From Pomacea canaliculata (Eukaryota > Mollusca > Gastropoda > Architaenioglossa > Ampullariidae), in NCBI RefSeq assembly GCF_003073045.1, contig NC_037591.1, positions 41,925,883-41,989,882 on the forward strand: a stretch of DNA of 64,000 bases, written 5' to 3'. The position numbers were made by a program, and so were the translations under genes. The notes under the pieces were generated by a model, which was not told the DNA's origin, did not search any database, and was given only the letters and a program-made list of their open reading frames with translations. Shown here piece by piece: positions 11,912 to 24,807 of the stretch (positions within the stretch are counted from its first letter, which is position 1; each line of letters starts with the position of its first letter).

Positions 11912-13090
11912 AATAGGTCGCCTAGGTTTAGAAGGAGTAAAAAGTTTTATTCAGACTGTTTCAGAGACTGAGCCTAGGTTGGAGTTTGAGCTTATTTCGT
12001 GCAATTTTGTCCAAAAGGTCTGATTTTCTAGTGATTGTATTAATGGTACAAAAGAAACAGTTCTAGCAGTGATGCAAATCACGAACTTCATGTATCGTAT
12101 GCTTTGTATGCTTTATAGCATGATAAGACTTTTGGCTATAAGTGACATATTACCTTTAGACGGCTGTCTGCATGATTTAGAAGTGTGAAATTAAACATAC
12201 TTTGTTCACTGTAATTTACAGTCCAAGACAAAAAGTACTCTCTCTGTATAAACTGTTGTGCACCTGGCAACACCGCCCATGTGGAGGCTACCTGTGAACA
12301 GTCGTTCATAGGCAGGTCAACACGAGACAAACCAAAAACGTATAAAAACGGTAAAATGTCAGAAGAAGTAATAGATAATTCTAATGTTTGTCTGTTAAAT
12401 AATTGTCAACCCAATCATATTTATTGTCAGGCCACAATCTACTCAGTTTCAGCCATAGACCTATCTGTGTGTACCCTGAATCAGTAGACGTACAATGGGA
12501 GGCTTACTAGGTGACACATCAGGGAAAGACTGCCTGCCATCCATAGTGTCCATACCAGACTCTACACCGAGGTGCAAGCACTGACTGTCCAGGCTCTACG
12601 TTACGTCACACGCTACGTGGCCATCTGCCTCGCGATGCCCCGCTCGTGCCACCACCCGGATTACAGGGAGGGTGAGGTGGTGGAATGAGGGGGGCAAAGC
12701 ACTGTCAGTACTAAAGCTTTCCAGAAAGCACTCTTACTGCTTTGCATACTGTCAACACTACTGCTGTTCCAACGGGCGCTCTCTCTATATTTTATTATTA
12801 TTTTAAACATCGTAAAGAAAGTTTTTTTTTTTCTGCAGTGAAAACGACTTCATGGATCTGTTTGCTGCGTCTAGAGGGTATTGACAATGGCTGTAATTGT
12901 GAACCACGCTGTATTTTATCGATCGTTGTTGTGTCATACAATTTATTATGTCATTTTGTCCCCTGTTGTGCTGTTGTGTTTATCATTGGAATGCTGAGGC
13001 CACGTGGCATTCATCTACAACACTGCACAGAGAGCGCGATCACTCTTGGTTGTGATGCTGCGCGCTAAAAGTTGTTGCTGTAGTTATCAA
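11912..13090. other. Intergenic with a GC-richer patch
   Basis: The block 12500-12675 is richer in GC than its surroundings and has an open frame ending at a possible donor GTGAGG (12672), but I could not assign it. Nothing else is recognised. Confidence 0.3.
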
Positions 13091-13111
13091 TGTTGTTGTT
13101 GTTGTTGTTGT

Positions 13112-13160
<49 letters not shown>

Positions 13161-13167
13161 GTTGTTG
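13091..13167. repeat. TTG/GTT microsatellite
   Basis: About 77 bp of nearly pure TGT triplets with a few interruptions. Confidence 0.95.
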
Positions 13168-13182
13168 AGATAATATTTGTGC

Positions 13183-13390
13183 TGTTAGCACATCAGCCAG
13201 TCCCTGAGAGCGAGTTTCCTCTGTGGGTAGAGAAGGCGGTTGACTGCTGTACGAGTAGAACTAAGGGAATGTACTGCTGCCGCCAAGCCATTTTTCTATG
13301 TAATTCTCTCCCTTTGACTCCCATCATCAGATACGAGTGTTGTGTTTTTGTTTCAATATAAGAGGCTAAATAGTTTCTAGGTGTGCGTAT
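13183..13390. repeat. Interspersed repeat, copy 2 (partner at 2165-2390)
   Basis: Shares ordered blocks with 2165-2390 (AGTCCCTGAGAGCGAG, GTACTGCTGC, ATTCTCTCCCTTTGACT). The two diverged copies are about 11 kb apart in the same orientation. Confidence 0.55.
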
Positions 13391-13399
13391 TTTCCAACG

Positions 13400-16300
13400 T
13401 ATTGTCTCTTTGAGACACCAAAAGGTCAGGGATGGACACTGGCAAACACAATCAGAATCCCAACATCAATATTATTTAATTTGTACAATATCAAGGCAAT
13501 TTTATTCGTCATTATATCTTAGTTTACAACCAAGTTCTACTCCAGCAGTCTGTGCTTACATTAACCAGATTTCATCAATATGCAATGAATAAAATGATAT
13601 TACTATCTGTATGACCATTCATTCACAGTGGGTCAGGGCAAAGCATACTTGGATCTTTTAATCTTTAACAGTAAACAGACATCTAGTCTGAATAAAACAA
13701 TGCTACATACATCATGTTCATTTAAATAGAGTCTCATTCAAACTCAGAACGGGAAATGAGTATCTGTGTCCTGAAGCGCAAAATATCATAGAGTGTCGAT
13801 CACAGTTTGTTGTTCAAATGATTCATTTTATTTCCCTGCCTATATATGATTTTTTATTTCAAAATGTCTGATGGATGGAAATTTTTTCAGGACGGCCTTT
13901 CACATCGTCTATTCCTCAACCTGAAAGCCGTTGTTTCATTTTTTTTTTTTTTTTTTTTGCTTGTCTGATTTTGACTTCGCCAACTCTCCCCCATTCTTCT
14001 GACCAAAGCTCAACATATTAACATATATAAAAGGACAGTGTTTTCATAAAATTATTTTTATCAGTATTTTTATCCATATCATCATCATCATCATCATCTT
14101 ATAGGTTCTCAAAATCGATAAATAACAAGACTGCTCCTCCTGGTGTGTCAAACTGACCGACATCAATCTTTCCGTCTACTGCTAATCACGTGGAAACAAT
14201 CACCAGACATTTGGTGTTTCCCCTTTGCTTCCTTTGCCTCCCAACCCACGTGATTTCTGCTCACGTGGAATGGCGATCATCCGCTTGTGCCCTTCCAGGA
14301 CTTGTCTGTTCCTCTTGCTCGCTCCCCCCGTCCTTTCATTTTGTACTTTCACTGCTTTCTTTTTTTTCTGAACCTTTTCATTTGCTCGTATTTCTTCCCT
14401 TCTTCCCCAGCTAGTCCCGTTTCTGTGTCTTTACAGGCTTTTTCTTGCCTCCTCTCCGCCATCTTCTTGCTGTTAGTGTCCTTCGTGATGTATACTGGCT
14501 CGCTTGTCTTCTTGCTCTGTCTTTGCCCAGTAATGCACCCTGATCTTTCCCGACCACATTATCCATTTACTGCTCTGCTGGCTACATCTCCACTATTGTG
14601 TACTGGGTACATTTTCTGTCTTTGTGTGTTTTCAGCCTGTGGAGATGTTTAGACATCCGAGTGAGCAAACCATATTAGACAACCTGCTGGTAGACAAACT
14701 ACTAGAAATATACTCTCCCTCCAACTGGGTAGTGTTCACTTTAAGTCACCTGCCTATCAAAGACTCCCTCCTACCCGTCTCTCCCAGAGTTCCTTTTTAT
14801 AATTGTATATAATTTGCATAATATAAAGTGCATCAGATTCTCTGTTCTTCATATAAAATTTATTTAAAATTGACAGTGCTAGTCACTATTGTGTCTGTAA
14901 AGTATTCCAAATTAGAACATCTGAAATATTTCACGGGAGACCCTCTCACACCCACCGCCCACTCCGTACATGTTTGGGCTTACAGAAAACGGAAATTAAT
15001 TGACCAGCTAGGACCACCAAATATTTTCATGGGTACCGTAAGCTTCGAACTATACATTAATGTAAAAAAAATTTAAGAACGTGGAATAAATTTTTCCCCG
15101 GAAAACGTTTGGTATTCTCTCAGTGCCTCACCTTTCCAGGACTTGGAGGACAAGGCCAATAGACAAATATTCGTGCTCACACGCAGGATTAATAATGCTG
15201 CCTGGGGCAACTTCTAGGTTTGAAGAGCTCTTACTTGGAAGCCAAACTGTCGTCTGAAGGAAAATGATTTCGCCCTTAAGGCGGTGTGTTTGATCAGAAC
15301 CCGATAATTACTTCCTGATTGTTTGCCGGAGGGAAATCGTGAACTGGTCACTGCGCTTTTTTTTTTCAGTACCAAGCGTTCTATAAGTCTTTGGGCTCTC
15401 TAATGTTTCGGTTCATTGCTTGAAATAGTGAGACCTTCTGCTCAAAGAAATGTGTCCATAAAGACATCGGTAATCATTTGCAAAATGTTCTTGTAATGAT
15501 GACTCGCAGCTTCTGGTTGAAGATGGAACAACCACTGTTGGGTTTGATTTGACAACTCGCTTCTCACCATGGAAGACCTACAGTTGGAATGAACTATTTT
15601 CGTTGTCATTTGCTGTATTCTCTTTACTTTTAATAGCCATTTGATAGTGATGGTAAACTGGTACTAGATATGTGAAGGAACAGATGAGTCTTGTTTCATA
15701 ATCGTATTACTGACTGGGTTCAACAGGTGTGTACTTACAGTGGCTTTTATTCTGATCGACATTAGTGTCAATGGATTCTCCAATTAGTTTCAATTTCTTT
15801 TCAAATTAATCCTCCCTTTGACTGACTCGTCTACCGAATCAAACCATTCCCTCTTATCAGCTCCGATCCTGTTCAATTATTTTCATCTGATCAAGGATTT
15901 CGTTGATCATTTTCTACTGAACTTTCCTCTGATCAACGTTTTTGAAGAACTCACTCTAATCAATTTTTCTTCAACCATTAAAAAAAATTGTGTTCACCTT
16001 CCGCATTTTAAAGAAATTTTTTTTTTTTTTGTAGGACTGCTTGGAGTCCATGCATGACTGCAAACACAAAGAAGACTAGACACATCGACCACCATGCATG
16101 ACTTGCCGCAGACTTTATCTCTCTCGCTAATCATGTGTGTGACACTGATGATCATTCGAGCAGGGAATTGCTCTCTGGAATGTCCACTTTCTGCACCACT
16201 TGATGCATTCTTGTCCAGGCTCCCCGCACAGCGTTTCCTGCTCTCCAGTCGGCCAGCATCTCGTCCCTGTAATCAACCATCTGTATCAAAGGCGGCGCTG

Positions 16301-17050
16301 TGGGCGATACACCGCTAGTTATCACCAAAGAATTTCGTTAGGAGGATTGTAGAAAGAAGAGAAAGAGTTTGTAGAATTACTCGACTCGATGAGCCATTGA
16401 TTGGCATGTGCTGATCAGTAAGGTAGAAAAGGCAAAAGTGTCAGAGTATTGTGCAAGAAAAGATACTTATTTGACTGATTGACAGGCTAAGGGAAATGGA
16501 AGAAAAGATATTTATTTGATTGATTGACAAGAGAGAAAACGGGATTAGCCTTTCACAATAGGTAATGTGAAAATAAATGACAATGGTGTTCTCTTATTAA
16601 ATAGTGGAAGAATCGACAACACTTAAGAAGCAGTTCAACTTAAGACTTAAGGGTGATTTTTCATTTTGGGTGATCCTTTAAGACTAAATTACCAAAAAAA
16701 AATCCGGTTTGTCGGTAACTAGTTTTGACCCAGTAATAGCCAAGTCTTCTCCCTTATTTAAAATCCTGAAGAAACATGACTAGGAGCTTATTCTCAGAGT
16801 CCGATCTTTACGCTATCTTTGTTGAAAAGTTGATACAATACTTTTGCTTACAAAGCAGAGTCAGTATACTTCCTGAAATAAGAGCATGTTCATACATTCT
16901 GGAACTGTCACTAGTGTCAAAGAACAGCCAGAAGTCTTGAAAACAAAGCCAACTACTTAGTTCATTGGTCATTTTACCATGGAAACCACTGGCTAAAGTC
17001 AGTCTGACAAACTCTCTTCAGATTCACGCGCCATTGAAACGTGAAGTAAC
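13400..17050. other. Intergenic, nothing firmly recognised
   Basis: Contains a T run (13939-13958), an ATC microsatellite near 14080-14098 and pyrimidine-rich DNA from 14290 to 14480. A frame at 16094 begins with a hydrophobic stretch (LSLSLIMCVTLMII), but no donor or downstream exon supports it. Confidence 0.35.
16457..16533. repeat. Short direct repeat, two units
   Basis: AGAAAAGATA(C/T)TTATTTGA is followed by TGATTGACA in both units, about 44 bp apart. A small tandem duplication. Confidence 0.75.
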
Positions 17051-17055
17051 CGTAA

Positions 17056-17398
17056 GCCAGTGGTTCCAAACCCACAAAGGGATCGCCAAGGATTTCTCGG
17101 GAATGAAGAAGAAGGGGGAGGTCGCCACAGGGTTTAAAACAATTATAAAACCCTATAAAGATTAATGTCGTTAAACCAAATTTTCAATTTTACAGTTTCA
17201 ACAATCGTTTTACTTTAGTTTAATCGAAATTCTAAAGTTGTTTTTAAATGTCAGCATCTAAGACTAAATCTGTCTCACTATGTGACGATCACTATGACTG
17301 TCATTGTCATATTTAGGACATATATAAGCTGTATAGTAAATGGCTTATCAGGTTAGGACTATTGTAAAAGTGGGCCGCGACCCCAAAAGGTTGGCAAC
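17056..17398. mobile_element. hAT-like non-autonomous DNA transposon
   Basis: The left end CAGTGGTTCCAAACCC is followed by AAAGGGATCGCC. The right end, read in reverse complement, is GGTTGCCAACCTTTTGGGGT followed by CGCGG. This is the well-known hAT terminal style (CAGTGGTT, then GGGGTCGCG). At about 340 bp it is MITE-sized with no transposase. The ends are eroded, and a target duplication is not certain. Confidence 0.65.
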
Positions 17399-17399
17399 C

Positions 17400-19857
17400 G
17401 TAAAAGACGAGAGTGTGCGTGCGATGTCTCCCTAAAAGAAGCAAGAAAAAAAATTTTTTTTAAATATGCACAGGGCAGAAAATCCCGTTTATTTTTTGAA
17501 CCAAATGATGTTCCTCGTGCAAATATAAGACAACAAAAATAGGGATTTATTTTCATTCGAAAGCAAAATCTCCCATGGGAAGAAACGTAAGGCGTGATTG
17601 ATCTGTCGACAGAAAAATCCGAAAAAAATGACTGAGACATTCAAGTTTTGTTTTTATAGTCTCAGATTCAGAAATAAGCAAAAATGTGTTTACTACACAG
17701 CTCTCTAATCTTATATTTTCAAAGTCTTTTATTATTATTCTCGAAAGTTTCTGCGTTCTTTTATGTTTGATTTGATGTTCGCCATTGTTACCAGGCTATA
17801 TCTATGTATCTATCTATCAGCATGGACCTCATCCGATAAATGACTCGCTGTTAGGGTTGCCATGGACATGGAGTTCCAGTCGCTGCTTGCCTGGGTTAGG
17901 AAACAGCCTGGGAAACTATTTCATGACTACGACCCCCTGTAGGTGGCAGTCCTGTTATCTTGTTCACTTCTTTTGTGACCCCAGCGGCCGGGTGGTGTGA
18001 CAGTCACGTGACCCACACCACTGACCGTCCCCCAAGTCCTGGTCTCATTTTCGTGCAAAACCTTGTTAGCCTGTCGCTGCGGAATCCACTCAAGCTGGAA
18101 ACTGGTCTGACAGGTCAACAGTACCGAAAACTTCTTGTCGACTTGCCTGAAGGAACCGACTAACCTGGCCAGTTCTTTATTCTTCCACCCATGTGTATGT
18201 GTGTGTGTGTTAAGCATAGTCGTCCAGCCTTTGTCTAAGTTCGTCCTTAAAAGGTCTATCAAGGTTATCATCATCCATAGAAATATTTTAAACATGTCAC
18301 ATAACAAATGTCCACGGCTGCATCTAATTAACACACGTCCCAGCTCTCTCATCGGTTGTATCCTTGACAACTGAAGCTGCAGATGCTTGTGTTTCTGAAC
18401 TCTTCTTTACTGGGTTAGGTTTGTCAGTCTGTACATCTAACATTTCCTCAGAGTTTGGAGAAATAGCATTTTATCTCATCATCATCCCTTTAACTCCTAA
18501 AGAACTGAGATAATAGTTCAAAAATACTGGCTCCCTGACTGATGGAATAACATCGAATGTTTGTGAGCTGTTGCCCTGTCTCCTCCCACTCCAGCTATTT
18601 CCATCAAGAAACCGGAATGATTCAATTTAAATATGCTAGTCTGCTTTCCGAAGGCTTTGGTGCAATTATCCAAGTTGTTGGTGTTACTCCAGGCACCAGA
18701 CGACAAATATCACTGAAGGCAGAAGTGGACAAACGAGTTGCGAATGTTATTACATGCCAAGGGGAATGAAGTCTACTTCGTCGGTGCATTGCAGGCTCTC
18801 ATTCAAATTTGCATTTCGTTGTCAATATTTTATTAAACCTTTAAACCTTGTTTTATTAGCTCTGAAATTAGCCTTTCCCGTTTTATGGAAAGGAGAGAGG
18901 AAAGTAGAGAAAGAGAGAGCAACTATTTAAGCCGTTTCTAATTGCAGAAACCCATTAAGACCGTGTTTTGCTCGTTGCATCCGGAAGGTTGTGTCAGCCA
19001 GGCAGCCATCTCGGCTGTTAGTATTTTTTCCAGTTTTTCTGCTCTGTAATTTTCTATTTCAATTTCCATTTACGGCGTTCGTTAGTTTCATACCATCTTT
19101 TGTAAGCCCACATACACAATAATGACAGAAATATTAGAAGTTTTATTTTCGAACGACATTTATTTCCTGGTTGAACTCCATGCATGAAAAAGATTGCCTG
19201 TAAATACAGCAACAGCCTGTGAACGTGTTTGGAATACACTTGGATGAAAGACATCTATGAACTCGGTTCCTGAACGGGTGTCTTATCACAGAGACAGACT
19301 CGTGCTAACGACGGACTAGTCGCTGACGTCACAGACCTAGCTCAATGCAAAGTTTTCTTATTGTTAACATAACAATAACAGTATGGCAGAAATTTTTTTA
19401 AAAAGCAACAAATTGCTTGAGTTCAGTAACACAAGATGTGGCTGTTCACTCGCTACTCTACTAAGAATCGCCCTAGCTTCACAATCGGGATGATAGTAAA
19501 CTGGTTAATCTTTCTCTCCATACATGAAAAACGAGAATTTTCTCCTGGTGGTTGTTTTTTTTTTTTTTTCAGGGTAGGAAGACCATGCATAAAAATGCTT
19601 ATTTTGAATCACACAACCGTTGTGTTGGTCTAAAGTGATGACTAAGAACTCAAAATGTCTGCAGGCTTTTGTAAGTATTTGTAAGCTGCTTGCAGGAACA
19701 TTCTAACTTTCGGTTATGACTGAAAACTGCAAATCTGCGAACAGCCAATGAGTCACAACGTCAGCGTTAGGTAGAACAGACAAGAAAATGAAAACCGGAC
19801 GACAGACGGAAGTAGCGTCACGCTGAGACGTTCACGTGACCTCGCACGTGACCTACT
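17400..19857. other. Gene A 3' flank and intergenic DNA
   Basis: A perfect CRE, TGACGTCA, lies at 19324-19331, but no exon of the cysteine-rich family was found downstream of it on the minus strand. Positions 19714-19815 match the 3' flank of gene B. Two CACGTGAC motifs sit at about 19832-19850, just past gene A's stop. A 147-codon minus-strand frame at 17927-18370 resembles nothing I know. Confidence 0.35.
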
Positions 19858-22800
19858 CTAGACCAGGTAGTCGAGGACGTCGTTCTCCGAGCGAGCCGCC
19901 TTGATGCAGGTGTAGGCCAGTGCGTCATCGGCAGGTGTGCCGCACACGTAGTAACGTGACCGGAAGCCGCGCACCTCCCGACAGCAGTGGTCTCGGCACT
20001 CCATGCTGTCCTGGCATTGCTGACCTGTAGGTGTGGGAACACAGTGCGAGAAACCTGCTGCAACCATGTCATCGACACTGGCAAAGATGCTTCAGGCGAT
20101 GATAAATGCTTAAAATTATATTAGCTCAGTAATTGTGAGAACAATTAATTCGACATATGAACATTTAAATAATTCTGCATATTTGCAACTACAACAAGCT
20201 GACATGGAGTTACCGATAGTAGATTTTCATTGAAATCTGCTTTGCTGTGGAAACAAATTTTAAAATGCCATTTATAAATAATTAATTTCATGTAAAAATC
20301 ATTCTTCCTATTTGTATTTCGTATGACATTTATTTGTTTTCACACATATTTTTATTACACATGCATACAACAAACATGTCAAGTATACTAATATTAAGGA
20401 TATTGTGCCATTCAAAAAATAACACGAATGAATGGGAGCCACTTGTTTGTAGGCAGGATCCGATGTAACATTCTCACTTGACAACATCATAGTTGAGTGT
20501 CTATGGTGGTAAGTAAGGGCTTGTGAAATATATCAGACCAGTTACATTCATTAAACTCTGTCGACCCCCATTTTCTCTGGACTCGCAAGATACTTAATGT
20601 CGAATTCATCGAGACATGATTGCACTCTTCGCTTTAATAAGATCCCTTATTCTTATCCCCTCGCAATTCAAACATTCCTTAATGATACAACTTCCTCTGG
20701 TAATATTTCCATTTAAATGAATGTGCTGCCCAAAACATTCAGACAGATAAAATAAAACAAACAAACACAGAGAGTGAGTTCGCTGTGGCAAGATACAGGA
20801 CATTTCTATCTTGTAATTATGTGGCCAGGAAAGGTAAGTCATCTACATTCACAATCAGATGAATACAAACATTTTGATGCACAGAAACTAGAAAAAAAAG
20901 CAGTAAATAAAAATTTATTTTCTCCCACTTTGAATGCAGCGACTGGGGTCTGGAGTGTTCTCGGTCCACATCAACCAGACATCAACAAACTACAAGTACT
21001 CAGCCCACAAACCACGACTCGCTGACCAAGATGTCGTCGAGCCTCTGATGTTCTTTGCGCATTAAAAAAAAGTCCAAGAGTATTAATACATTCTGGTCAG
21101 CCTCCTGTTGGCAGTACTGTCTAAAGTGCAATTCCATCTCTCAGAAAGCCAGGTTTTCCGCTCACAGACATGTTTTTAACCGTCTGACAGTAATCGTCCT
21201 CTTGACGCCTTGTCCCTCGTTACATCACAACGCAGACCGTCTGGAGACCTGGACGAGGGGACTAGCGACTGGGGAGGCTTTTAGCGATGCCAGAGTTCTG
21301 ACCATAGTCTACAGCACTCGTCTCTTGGGCGAGAAATTATAGACTCTAAAAAATTGGCTTATGAGGATTTATTATACCATCTTTCATCCCATTACATCTT
21401 AGCCTTGCTGTTACCACTTTGTTTTTTATTTTGTTTTGGGGTTTTTTTTTCTTTTTTGTTCGTTTTTCTGTTTTATATTTTTTTCATTCATTTTTTTCTT
21501 TTTTTTTTCTTTTTTGTTTTTTGGTTTTTTTTAAATATTTTTCATATTTTCTACTTTTTGGGGTTTTTTTTCCTATTTATTTATTACTTGTTTTGCTTGT
21601 GTATATGTGTGAAGGTTGCTACTTTCAGTCTGGCACAGTTCGTTGACATTCCTCACGTCTCATCAAAAGGCAGCTGTTTCCAAATTGGAGAGAGCGTTTA
21701 TGTCAGCTGAGAGAAGGACCCAAGCGATGTCTGTTTCCCGCGTCGATGAAAGGCGGCCAGTGGTCTTTTATTTTCTCGGTGGTGGGTCGTTATGAGAAAC
21801 CGTTAGACGCCTGGCGGCAGACATCAAACTCATGCTGACATTGCACGTGATGTGTCGTCCTGTTAGTCTGGTGCTCCACTTCCCCTTGATCATTGTCCCG
21901 TGTAAAGTGCGACTATTGATCTCCCGACATCTATGTTTCCGTTATTTGCCCTTTTTTTTTTTTAAAAAATTAGTTTTTCCACAGTATCAGTCATACGGAT
22001 ATCTACGTTGTTCTGTTGTGATGCATTCTGCATTCTTGTTTTAGGCAACCCAAACTCTTGTTCGCCTGTTTGATCCTTAATATTTTTCTAATTCAAACTC
22101 CTGTTGGCAGTAGTTTTCTTGTCTGTTAATCCTTTTAAAATGTTCCTCTCAAATCATTTCCCTGAAATTTGTTGTTCAGGATGTGGTTACCGTTTCAGTT
22201 TTCAGTCCTACTGTTAGAGATGTTTCTATAACGTGTTCACACAAGATTGCCGTTGCTGATGGGACAAAGAAACAAATGTATTAAACAAATGCCTCATTGC
22301 GCATGCGTCAAAAGTCACGTGTCTCGGTGAGCAATTCGCTCTTGTGAGAGTCGACTGTGATTCTCCAGGTGATGGCGGAAATGGTCAATGGACGTGGATG
22401 GTGCCAGTGGCGACAACTATAATGGTGTGCATGTTGACGGAAGTATAAACATCCGGCACTTCATCACAGACAGCTGATTGTGGGACAGGATAGGAGGGTG
22501 AATAGTTTTTCCACTTTCATTTCTTTATTTTTTTCAGTTTTTTTTGTTCGCATTAAACTGACGGGTTCGTGACTAATCGAATTTTGTCCCCCGTTTTAAA
22601 TGCCATGAAAGTTTTGCAAAAAGAAAAATAATTGCCGGTGAGGGGACCTGTCACATCAGCTTCAACCTCCCAACTGAGCACTGCACTAATGGAGAAAGGG
22701 TGGAAGAGGAATTTGGCCTGGGGGAGGGTGGAATGTAACGGGAGGGAAATGCTCCATCCAAACTGTCACGCGGTTGTCGAACTCCGAGGTAGAGGGAAAG

Positions 22801-24744
22801 TGCTGAAGGAATCGTTTTGTAAATTGATCATAGTTTTTATACAAATGTCAGATGCGTCAATTGTGAAGAACGCACACTTTCGATCTTAAAGTACGTTTGA
22901 ACGACAGAAAATGGATCTTTCCCAAAAATGTCAATGGGAAAATTGAGTTCTCTTTCGAAAAATAGAAAACGTGGACACGAACGTCAAGACTTTTATATCT
23001 AAACATCAGTATCCTAGCCTCTCGAGGTGGGAACAACCAATATGGCTGGTCTTTTATGTGGTAGACAAAAGTGCTGAGACTGGAGGTGATTTCAAGTTGT
23101 GCGATGGAGGAATAAAAGAGATGATGAACGGGAGGACCAGAAAATATAACTAACCCTGCCACACACAAAGACAAGTACACGTGTCCGAGGCAAGAGCTGA
23201 ACCCTGGACATCACAATTGCTGCTGCTGTGGTGACACTTGATCGGTTCACCACTCGCTACCCACACACGAACTTTACGGTTGAAAGGATTCTTTATCGCC
23301 GCGCTAGACGACAAGGACTAAATCGTTTGCAATGAAAATGTTATCGGATGTGGCTCCGACCGTGTGAGCCCGGCCTTACTGTCTCCAGGATTGAGCGATT
23401 ACACGTGTGGACGCCAGAAAAGAAGAGAAGAAAAACAAACAAAGCTGAAGTACACTTTCAGAAGAACATAAAATGGCTGCGTGATTTGGGAGTTAACGAG
23501 GCAAGTCGATCAGTTTAACATAAATAAAACAGTTATTGCTCCTGAAACTCGTTTCCTTTGGCGATGTGGCAAAGTGCTGGTCGGACAGCCTGACAGGGGC
23601 ATGGAGGCAAAAGTAAATTATGCTCACGAGTGTCTACTCCCTGCCTCGCTACGTTAGCCCTCAGCCTCCATCTTGGCTGCAAGCAATTAGCTCAGCATCT
23701 TCTTGCCTCCATGATGCTCTTGCTCTCCACAAGGGCTCAGCAAGAGTAAAAGTGATAAACTTGTAAACTAAGATGGATCATTGATATCGCAGATAAGCTT
23801 TCCTGATGAGAAATAGCATTTACAACACAAACTAAACTCTCTCTTAAAAACCTGAGAGCATTGCAAGTAACAGGCACTTTGTAGTATAAAAAAAAACCCG
23901 TTGTTTACAAAAATAATTTCAATCCTGCAAAAGTGTTTATTGGTGAAAGAAAACTAGTGTTACCTGAAGGTTTCAGGTGCCTTGAATACTTATCCACCTT
24001 TCGCATATCTTGGCAGAATCCTCGCCGGCTATGTTCCACTGCAAACATCAAAGCAAAATCATCGGCGTGCACCGTAAGAAAAAGTATATGTTTTGTATAT
24101 GTTGTATATGGGCTTTAAAGGTTTGTCTATGTGTCTTTCATAGTCTTTGAGCACTTTCTTACACCTAGATGTCCATTTACGACCTGAGCAACAAGTCTGT
24201 TGTACATTTAAACCAGAATTAGCATCTCATTAAAATCATATTATCTTCTTGCCTCACATACATTAGCGTCCATCATCACTCGTCTTACAGTGTCAGTGTA
24301 AAGCTTGATGTATATTTTTTCCTTGAAAGCTTGTGTATGTGTGTGTGTGTGTCCGTTAGAGAGAGAAAGGGAGGCAGTGGGGGATAGAGGACGGGTATAT
24401 CGGGGTGAAAGGTCCCAGTGTCTTACCTCCAAACAGATCGTACTTTTTGAAGGGCATCACTGTGGACACACACACGTCATGGTCATAGCAGCACTGAGCA
24501 GTGGACACGCACCGCTCATTGGTCCTGGCGCACTGCAACAGCACAAACACGTCACCGCAACCACGTCACATCTCGATGACAGCCTCTCCAGTGTACAAAA
24601 CGCGTCATAAGACAACGTCATAGTTTATAAAACGCGTCACAAGACAACGTCATAGTGTTACAAAACGCGTCACAAGACAAATCATAGTCTATAAAACGCG
24701 TCACAAGACAACGTCGCAGCTCGTGTACAAAACGCTTTATTATT

Positions 24745-24807
<63 letters not shown>

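Noticed and set aside
12507-12671. Open frame reading RYVTRYVAICLAMPRSC, reminiscent of the TM3/DRY end of a GPCR
   Set aside because: Charged residues fall where the helix should be buried, there are no neighbouring GPCR exons, and only one border looks like a splice site.
14190-14652. Overlapping plus-strand frames rich in F, L, S and C
   Set aside because: Produced by a pyrimidine-rich stretch, not a membrane protein.
16094-16318. Plus-strand frame with hydrophobic start (LSLSLIMCVTLMII)
   Set aside because: No donor, no following exon and no similarity; probably chance.
17927-18370. 147-codon minus-strand frame
   Set aside because: It includes a THTHTH microsatellite translation and resembles no protein; no splice context.
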